The notes under the pieces were generated by a model. The model was not told where the DNA came from and searched no databases. It saw only the letters and a list, made by a program, of their open reading frames with translations. The position numbers were made by a program, and so were the translations under genes. From Triplophysa rosa (lineage: Eukaryota; Chordata; Actinopteri; Cypriniformes; Nemacheilidae), in the NCBI RefSeq assembly GCF_024868665.1, contig NC_079913.1:12291824-12355823 (forward strand): a DNA stretch of 64,000 bases, read 5' to 3'. Position 1 is the stretch's first letter, and the number at the start of each line of letters is the position of its first letter. Shown one piece after another: positions 57,141 through 64,000 of the stretch.

Positions 57141-57445
57141 TCAAATAACAACCGCTCAAAACTAATAACACCCTGTAACCCGGATGCTGCAAATCATTTT
57201 GAGAGGGGCAGTTTAATATTACACAAAAATGTATTATAAATATGTCTTTTAATAACATACTTGACATTGTATTTACAAACGATTAAACCAATTTGCCTGT
57301 TCCTGACGTCTGAACGTCGTTTCTTATTTTAAAACTGAAACTAAATGGCTTTTCCTCGCGGAAGGTCTGTATTCGGTAAAAATGAGCTAATAAAATATTT
57401 TATGTCCAGTTTTTTTCTCATGTGGCAAGTAGCCGTATAATAAGC

Positions 57446-57585
57446 GGGATAATGTACAAGCAGCCGGCTGTTGTCACGAAATAAGCCCCTTCAGTGTGAT
57501 ACAAGACCCTCCGCTTCGCGTCGGGGCTGATCACACTGTCGGAGCTTATTTCTGCAATAACAACCGGCTGCCTGTACATTATCCC
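57446..57585. repeat. 140-bp imperfect hairpin
   Basis: GGGATAATGTACAAGCAGCC at the left pairs with GGCTGCCTGTACATTATCCC at the right; further in, AATAAGCCCCTTCAGTGTGA pairs with TCACACTGTCGGAGCTTATT. The loop has CTCCGCTTCGCGTCGGGG. This hairpin is a recognisable module of cyprinid repeats. Confidence 0.88.
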
Positions 57586-58313
57586 TTACATAACAACCTC
57601 TCAAAACTAATAACACATGGTAACCCAGATGCAGCAAATCATTCTGACAGGTTTTTTTAAAATAATGTTTAATAACATATATGACATTATATTTACAAAT
57701 GATTAAACCAAATTGCCTGTTTGTGACATTTGAACATCGTTTTTTACCTTAAAACCAAAAGTAAACAGCTTTTTTTTAGGTCTGCATTCGGTTAAAATGA
57801 GCTAATAAAATATTTTAAATTCACATTTCATGTCCAGTTTTTTCTCATGTGGCAAGTAGCCGTGTAATAAGCGGCTCCGCATTGCGTCGGGTCCTGATCA
57901 CACTGTCGGGGCTTATTCCTGTGATAACAACCGGCTGCCTGTACATTACCCTTACTTAATTGTATTAAATGACATTAACACTATTTAACAGTTATTGATT
58001 CTTTGCAGTAGTGCAAGTTAAAATTGGGCCACATAACTTTGTTTATGTTGTTGCTGCTGAAACCGTCGATATCAATTATGTAGTAATATAAAAACAATAC
58101 AAATGTTATTTAAGTTAGGTTTTTTAGGCATCAAGATGGCGCGCGTTCAGAATTAGCTTTATATAATAACGCTCTCATGTTACAGGCTCATTTAGCCAGC
58201 TAGTTAAAAGTGAGCGGGTTTCTACATTTGTGCAGAGACAGCGGGTGCTACTTTTGACAGCAAAGTGAAACATCCGCGTGCAAGTTACGGGGTTAAAAAT
58301 CTGTGCGTGGGTT

Positions 58314-58338
58314 TGTGTGTGTGTGTGTGTGTGTGTGT
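58314..58338. repeat. (GT)n microsatellite
   Basis: About 25 bp of uninterrupted GT. Confidence 0.93.
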
Positions 58339-60158
58339 AAGTGTAAAAGCTCTATGAATGGTTCCTGAAGTGCACTCCTCAAACATAGCTGCAGCACATT
58401 CTCCTCTCAGAACTAGCGTAGGAGGAAACCAGCACTGATATGCCTCTCTGGATTTCAACCTTATCGTAGAAAACTGCCTACATGCACAAAATGAGAGAGC
58501 GAGACAGAGAACGAGAGAGATATTACAATAGTCTCTCAGACAGCCAGACACTCGCTTTTAATCACGGTCATTCAGCGAGGCCTGAAAAGAGCCTCTGTCC
58601 AGAGCTCTGTGCTCTCCTACGGCTTAAACAATGCAGCACTCACACGTTCTCATTAAAATCCTGTGACCATTTCCCGATTGCTTCAACCGGCCAAAAAAAT
58701 CCCAGTTTCTATCTTTCGCACAAACACGCCATGTCCAATAACAGGAACACGAGAGCATAATCCTGAGGGTAATTTTAGGCTTTGCCTTCATGACGTTCTT
58801 ACTTATTTGTGTTAAACGTTTCTCCAAAAAATGCCTTATAGAAAATACAATCTTTTGACATACAGTACAACTATATATCAAACTAATGAGGATAGCAAAC
58901 ATCAGGAAAAATGTGAAGAGAAGTGTTATTGTGTTAAGATGTCATCAAGACAAACCAGTCTCCATTTAATCCCATTGCTTTCTAAGGAAAACAACTGAGA
59001 TATTAATTAAGAAATCGAATTTCGTTTACAGAAAAGACTGCGTAGCGACAGTGTGCGTGTCGTGGCTTTTTGAAACCGTGTTATTTTGGGGCACAGGAAG
59101 TACACCAGCAGGCCCATAAACAAAGCGGTGCGATGCTCTCCCTCTCCGTCTCTTCTGCACCTTTATCTCTCGCTGTCTAATTTTTCCTATTGTCTAGTGT
59201 TCTGTCTGCCTTCATTTCCCTGCACCTCTCTCTCCCTCTGCTGTAATTGTGATGGGTGAGCTGATAATTGTAATTACGTTCTCTAGGTAGAGTGTGTGTG
59301 GGAGAGGTGGGGGTTCGTCTTCGAGGGGTGCGGACCCATCTGGGTAACTCACGTAGCTTTGAAAATGTCAGCCGGAGGAACAATATTGGTCTCGCGCACA
59401 TACCCGCAGTATAATGGGTACACTGACTAGACGACGGAGGGCAGAGCATCGCCACGCTGACTCCAGCCAATAATACAGAGCGCTTGTGGAGAGCAGTGAA
59501 TCGAACACACACACTTGTCAAATGTTGTCTTCACTCTAGCTCGGCACTGCCACATCTCTTCCTCATTACCCCGAGCTTTCACAGGACCAGAGTACACGTC
59601 TAACCAACCCGAAAACTACATGTGCAATCACAGGAACACATTTTTGATCTTGTTATCTATGAATGTTAATAAAGCCACACCAAAAGCAGAAATACACTGA
59701 ATATACAGATCAACTATTAACAAGCTGGCTAATTCATATGAATGTATACAATCTCGTTCGTATGTAAGACGCGCTTTCGCACCAGTGATGGTTAGGTTTT
59801 GGGGGAGGAGCTTCAGTATCGCTTTTTTGGAATGATTGGCATTTTTAGATGATTCACATCATAGGAATTCATATGGAATCGCCACTCGCGATATAGACAG
59901 AGGTGGAAACGCTCATGCGCTCAAGTACTAGCTTAAATCACGCGGTTAATGTTCTCGTCCTTTTCGTTGTCACTCTGTGCCCAGAACTGCACAGCAGGAG
60001 TGACAGGCACAAGCAGCATGAGCGTGTGAGGCTGGTACAGGTGCAGAGATCAGCGCTGAATGCCGTTCATCTGCGTTGCCCGTCTGTGCGCCACTGTCTG
60101 CAGACAGCCGCTAATGCCGGGGATCAGGGAGAGGCTAACGGCATGAGCCGCCCACACA

Positions 60159-60190
<32 letters not shown>
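60159..60190. repeat. (CA)n microsatellite
   Basis: About 32 bp of uninterrupted CA. Confidence 0.95.
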
Positions 60191-60194
<4 letters not shown>

Positions 60195-60906
60195 AGCCAC
60201 TCAGCCAGATAATTACGGATGCGTCCTGGGCAGACGCTTAAACACACTCTCAGAGCCGTTGCCGCTAACAGCGTTCATTAAAACCAACACTGCAAAGGTC
60301 AGAGGTCACCCGCTGCTAAGGACCGATGCTTGCCACTCCATTGCCTCTCCAGCGCCACTCCGAAATGACTTGATTTCTATTTCGGTCCAAACGAGAGAGA
60401 GACGGACAGATGTAAGGATGTCAAATAGGAAGAGAAGTTTACTCGCCATTGGGCGTGAAAATACCGAATCTCGTGTTTAAATATGCCTCTAATCAAATCA
60501 TCTCCCCCGCCTGCCTTTCGGCTAATTCAATAAAGGCAACAACTTGTCATTGTTATTTAAAGTAATTTTCAATGTAATCAAGTGGTATTAATAAGCATGC
60601 TGCCTCTCATTACCGACTCAACCTGCCTTCCGAAGCGCGCGGCGTGCACGCGTCTGTGTGACAGAGACTGTTGTGTTCTTGTATGCGTGTGTGTGTGTGT
60701 GTGTTAGAACATTATGCATGTGCTCATGACTCATTGTGTGTGTCTGTGTGGGCGGACATGAGTTCCATGGTATTTTTGCATTGACAGAAGTTGCTGCATC
60801 TCTCGGTTTCTTGTTTAAGTCGCTCGCTCAAAAGTTCGGGAAAGGAAAAAGGAGGGAGGTGGGGAGGTGACCTCGATCAACAATTTTAAACAATACATTT
60901 ATGAAT

Positions 60907-60908
<2 letters not shown>

Positions 60909-60945
<37 letters not shown>

Positions 60946-61260
60946 TGGATGATGGATGGCGAAGAGAGAGAGAGAGAGAGAAGAGAGAGAGAAGGGACTG
61001 ATGGGAGAGAGGAGAGAGATCGAGAGAGAGAGAGAGGAGAGGGATGGATGGATCGATGGATGGATGGATGGATGGATGGTGGATGGAATGGATGGATGGA
61101 TTGGAGGGAGGGAGGGAGAGAGCGAGAGGAGAGGAGAGCAGAGAGAGAGAGAGATGGATGGATGTGGAGTGGATGGATGGCGAGAGAGAGAGAAGAGCGA
61201 GGATGGAGAGGGAGAGAGAGAGAGAGAGGAGAGAGAGAGGATGGAGATTGGATGGATGAT

Positions 61261-61302
<42 letters not shown>

Positions 61303-61306
61303 TGGG

Positions 61307-61338
<32 letters not shown>

Positions 61339-61371
61339 AGGGATGAGGGGGAGGAGAGGAGAGAGAGGATG

Positions 61372-61420
<49 letters not shown>

Positions 61421-61468
61421 TGGAGATGGAGGATGGATGAGGAGAGAGGAGAGAGAGAGAGAGAGAGG

Positions 61469-61510
<42 letters not shown>

Positions 61511-61517
61511 GAAGGAT

Positions 61518-61562
<45 letters not shown>

Positions 61563-61712
61563 ATGGATGGATGGAGAGAGAGAGATGGATAGGATGAGAT
61601 GGATGGAGAGAGAGAAAGAGAAGAGAGAGAGGAGGTGATGGGGGAGGACGAAAGAGAGTGAGAGAGAGAGACGAGAGAGAGAGCGAGAGAGAGAGATGGA
61701 GGATGGGTGAGG

Positions 61713-61754
<42 letters not shown>

Positions 61755-61843
61755 TGGATGGATGGATGGATGGATGGATGGACGGACGGACGGACGGACG
61801 GACGGACGGACGGACGGACGGACGGACGGACAGACAGACAGAT
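60909..61843. repeat. 0.94-kb compound (GA)n/(GGAT)n/(GGAC)n array
   Basis: The plus strand is almost wholly G and A, broken by GATG or GGAT tetramers. Long (GA)n blocks alternate with (GGAT)n blocks (for example 61040-61078). The right end passes in order through (GGAT)n at about 61755-61779, (GGAC)n at about 61780-61829, CAGA units to 61842 and then AGATAATAGATAG. All three minus-strand frames stay open for over 300 codons as runs of Ser-Leu, His-Pro-Ser-Ile and Arg-Pro-Ser-Val; these are artefacts of the repeat, not genes. Confidence 0.97.
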
Positions 61844-63699
61844 AATAGATAGATTCCACTGCATGGATCATAACAAACTTGCACTATTCTTACAATCCTT
61901 CATTTTCGGATGCAATCCACGATGATGTATTTTAACTACGCATGCAGGCATTTTTGCAAGCTGAGACATTCAAAGGTGTTAATTCGATACAAACATGCAA
62001 GAAAAGAAAAAGGTTATGCAGATGTATTTGTTTGGAGTGTTTGTTTCCGCGGCACGTCAGCTTCGCGTCCGGAAAGATCAACTTAATAGATAGCAAAGCC
62101 GCTGTTTATTTCTGGATCCAATTTTAGCTCCATCTCGGTTTTCTCCGGTCCTTACTCAAATAAAGGACGACAGAAAAAAAGGAGTTTGAACCAAAGGAGA
62201 GATAATGAGAAAGTTAATCGGATGCTGCGCAAACATGCACACACAAGTGTGTGCTCATTAGACAACAGTGTTCTGGGTCGTCGGGTGGCTTCATTAGGCT
62301 GTAAAGAATGCCACCGAGAGCCCCGGGGCCACGAATGAAAAAAGACTGAAAGAATGGAGGGAAGGAAGGAGGGAGTGAAGCAAAAGTAAGAAAAAGAGAG
62401 AAAAGGAAAATGTAGAGGTACAGGACAAGGTAAAGGAAGAAGAAAAGGGACGACAGGGCAGCTGATCCTAAGCTGGTCTTTATTGAGATGGTCTGGCACC
62501 TGAGCCTCTACACTAATAAAGAAGAGGAAGACAAATGGTGATCCATCACGCGTCCTCCCCCCTCAGCCATCTTTCTCTCCGAACATAAGATTATGCCCTG
62601 GTCGGCTCTGGGGTGAAATTGTGATTGTCAGTCGAAGAGTAAGAAACGGAACATACGGACTAATAGTGCCATATTGATCGGGAAACGTCTACTTAAATGC
62701 AGCAGTAGCCTGTGACGGAACTGGCTAAGGTGAAAAACTGGACCGTACGCATGTTAGTGTGTGTGTTCTAGTGCGTATCATTTGCGCTTTTTTGTCAAAT
62801 ATTCAAGGGACCTAAAGTGTATCAGGGGTGAAATGAATTTTTGCTAGTACATATTTATGCATGTGTGTGTGTGTGCGCACATTTCGGTGCATCCTGAGCT
62901 GTGACCTGCTTACCGGAATAAATAATTGACCAAAATAACACTTATTTCAAGAGTGCACAGCATGTCATCTTTATACCCTTGATCTATTTTCATAATTCAG
63001 TGAGGAATACAGTGGTGCCCCAATTTACAACAACCCAGAATCCTGAACTATATCTGTGGATCCAAAGTATTTATAGTACACTTCATACCCTCATTTATAA
63101 GCCATTCAAAAATGATGTGCATAGGAACATAAAGTGGCATTAAAAGGTCAATAACTTTTTAAAGCTTTAAATAACGCTTACACATAATACAATATAATGT
63201 AAAATGCATCTTTCGTTATTAATTCGAGAGAAATTGTTTCGCTTAAATGTTTCTCTATTTGGGGGTCATATGTTGTTGTAAATGTGTGCAAGCTTCCGAG
63301 AACTAAAGCGGAACTATGATACATCATGACAGGCTTTGTGGTTTCTGTTGCCCTTCTATACTTCCTCCTAAAACTGACAGAGAACTGACATTTCACAAAT
63401 GGCGTTGTCTCAAAAGTACATTGGCTAATATTTTAGACATTTGACAGAAAGAACCTTCTCTATGAAGCCCAATAGAAGATTTTAGATGTCCCCAATAAGC
63501 TGTCTAGCAAGAAAAAGTAAAAACTGTCCAAACGATAAAGAAGCTGTTTATCTAAAAATAAAGGAAAGAAAAAAGACGATCAAACCAACTTCAAATACGC
63601 ACATTTCTTTGCGTAACAGCTGGATATGCGCAACACTGTGCCATAGCAGAATCCTAGAAAGGTTTAAAAGAACCTAAAGTCGATTGATTTCACGCGTAA
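61844..63699. other. Single-copy region
   Basis: 62340-62470 is purine-rich. 62860-62875 has a GT run. 63010-63400 is AT-rich. No gene, transposon or RNA gene recognised. Confidence 0.3.
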
Positions 63700-63739
63700 A
63701 AATGAACTTTCGTGTTGTTTCTAAATAAAACTGGCAACG

Positions 63740-63932
63740 ATGCGCGCTGCAGCTTCTCAGCATCAGCACCATCATCCCGCATCACAGATGAGACGAGACG
63801 CGCCCGGTCCGATAATCCTCCTCATACCGGACCCGTTTACTTCTGTGCTTCAACAGTTCCCGATGTATTTGGGGGAGGGTTTGGGATCCCTCGAAGGGTT
63901 AATAAGACACCCCGTGCGTCAGACACATGACA
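63740..63932 (+). CDS. Candidate first exon, protein not recognised
   Basis: The region from about 63720 to 63935 is richer in CpG than its surroundings. An ATG at 63740 (CAACGATGC context) opens a frame of 64 codons with a His-rich start (SQHQHHH), then an Ile/Leu/Pro-rich middle (GPIILLIPDPFTSVLQQF). It would end at CATGACA|GTAAGTGAG, a near-ideal splice donor at 63933; without splicing the frame stops three codons later. A second plus frame from 63712 is also open to the same point, so the block could be a 5' untranslated exon. The exon would belong to a gene extending beyond the right edge of the window. I know no protein that matches, and no TATA box is clear upstream. Confidence 0.25.
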
Positions 63933-63934
63933 GT

Positions 63935-64000
63935 AAGTGAGAACTCAAGAAAACAAGTCCCGCACACACTTTTCAAAGCGAAATAGCACACACTGGCAAC
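63935..64000. other. Window edge
   Basis: Sixty-six bases after the possible splice donor, with no independent feature. It would be the start of an intron if the candidate exon is real. Confidence 0.25.

Larger units (their letters stand above)
56925..58075. repeat. Composite repeat with two duplications and a hairpin
   Basis: It starts GACGAAGTTAACTTTTGGTC and ends near TTTGTTTATGTTGTTGCT, matching both ends of the shorter copy at 37455-37850. Inside are a 62-bp tandem pair (57017-57140), a 445-bp direct repeat (57145-57589 and 57590-57952) and a 140-bp hairpin. The second large copy has lost the left half of the hairpin. No coding sequence. Confidence 0.75.
58076..60904. other. Single-copy region with microsatellites, candidate regulatory sequence
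   Basis: GT run at 58314-58338 and CA run at 60159-60190. 59725-59890 may be a decayed repeat rich in ATTCATATG. 59250-59290 (GATAATTGTAATTACGTTCT) and 60500-60620 (CGGCTAATTCAATAAAGGCA, AAGTAATTTTCAATGTAATC) resemble conserved developmental enhancers. No gene recognised. Confidence 0.3.

Noticed and set aside
60828..61884. Three long overlapping minus-strand frames (over 320 codons each)
   Set aside because: All are simple-sequence translations of (GA)n, (GGAT)n and (GGAC)n, open in every frame at once, with no domain.
63005..63025. CAGTGGTGCCCC, resembling a Tc1-type end
   Set aside because: No inverted partner and no TA duplication in the next 2 kb.

Overview
The window reads as vertebrate nuclear DNA from a cyprinid (carp/zebrafish-type) teleost. 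The reasons are long intergenic or intronic AT-rich sequence, abundant (CA)n and (GA)n microsatellites, a tRNA-derived SINE with the fish tail TTTATCCAAAGCG, and many copies of short DNA transposons that are very common in cyprinid genomes, above all a family with ends reading TTAAAGGGATAGTTCACCC. I found no complete host gene, no rRNA or tRNA gene, no CRISPR array and nothing bacterial. Only two stretches look worth testing as host exons: a minus-strand block at about 16.78-17.09 kb, and a CpG-rich block at 63.74-63.93 kb that ends at a good splice-donor match. Layout: 0-12 kb holds a 989-bp hAT element (295-1283), a 440-bp TA-flanked fold-back element (4169-4608), a 50-bp degenerate tandem repeat, two small terminal-inverted-repeat elements and a LINE/SINE-type tail. 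12-28 kb is mostly single-copy sequence with scattered MITEs, one SINE and a 300-bp hAT MITE with a target-site duplication (22144-22443). 28-34 kb is a dense transposon cluster: a TTAA-flanked fold-back element split by a hAT element with a perfect 8-bp duplication, two TTAA elements, a 131-bp CA array containing the only N, a perfect 74-bp palindrome and a Charlie-like hAT. 36-48 kb holds larger TTAA elements, one of them invaded by a PIF/Harbinger element (39918-40636) that keeps the N-terminal part of its transposase; a shorter Harbinger relative sits at 47615-47874. 51.7-53.4 kb is a composite repeat invaded by another hAT with a BED-finger-like remnant and containing a 191-bp tandem duplication. 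56.9-58.1 kb is a repeat with two levels of internal duplication and a 140-bp hairpin. 60.9-61.8 kb is a 0.94-kb (GA)n/(GGAT)n/(GGAC)n array. The recognisable coding sequence is therefore transposon debris, and all of it is broken. The elements form a readable chronology: hAT inside TTAA fold-back, Harbinger inside TTAA element, and hAT inside an older composite repeat. Between them lie high-complexity stretches with TAATTA-type cores that could be conserved regulatory elements, but conservation cannot be judged from one sequence. Family names are from recognition of ends, target duplications and protein motifs; no database search was possible.
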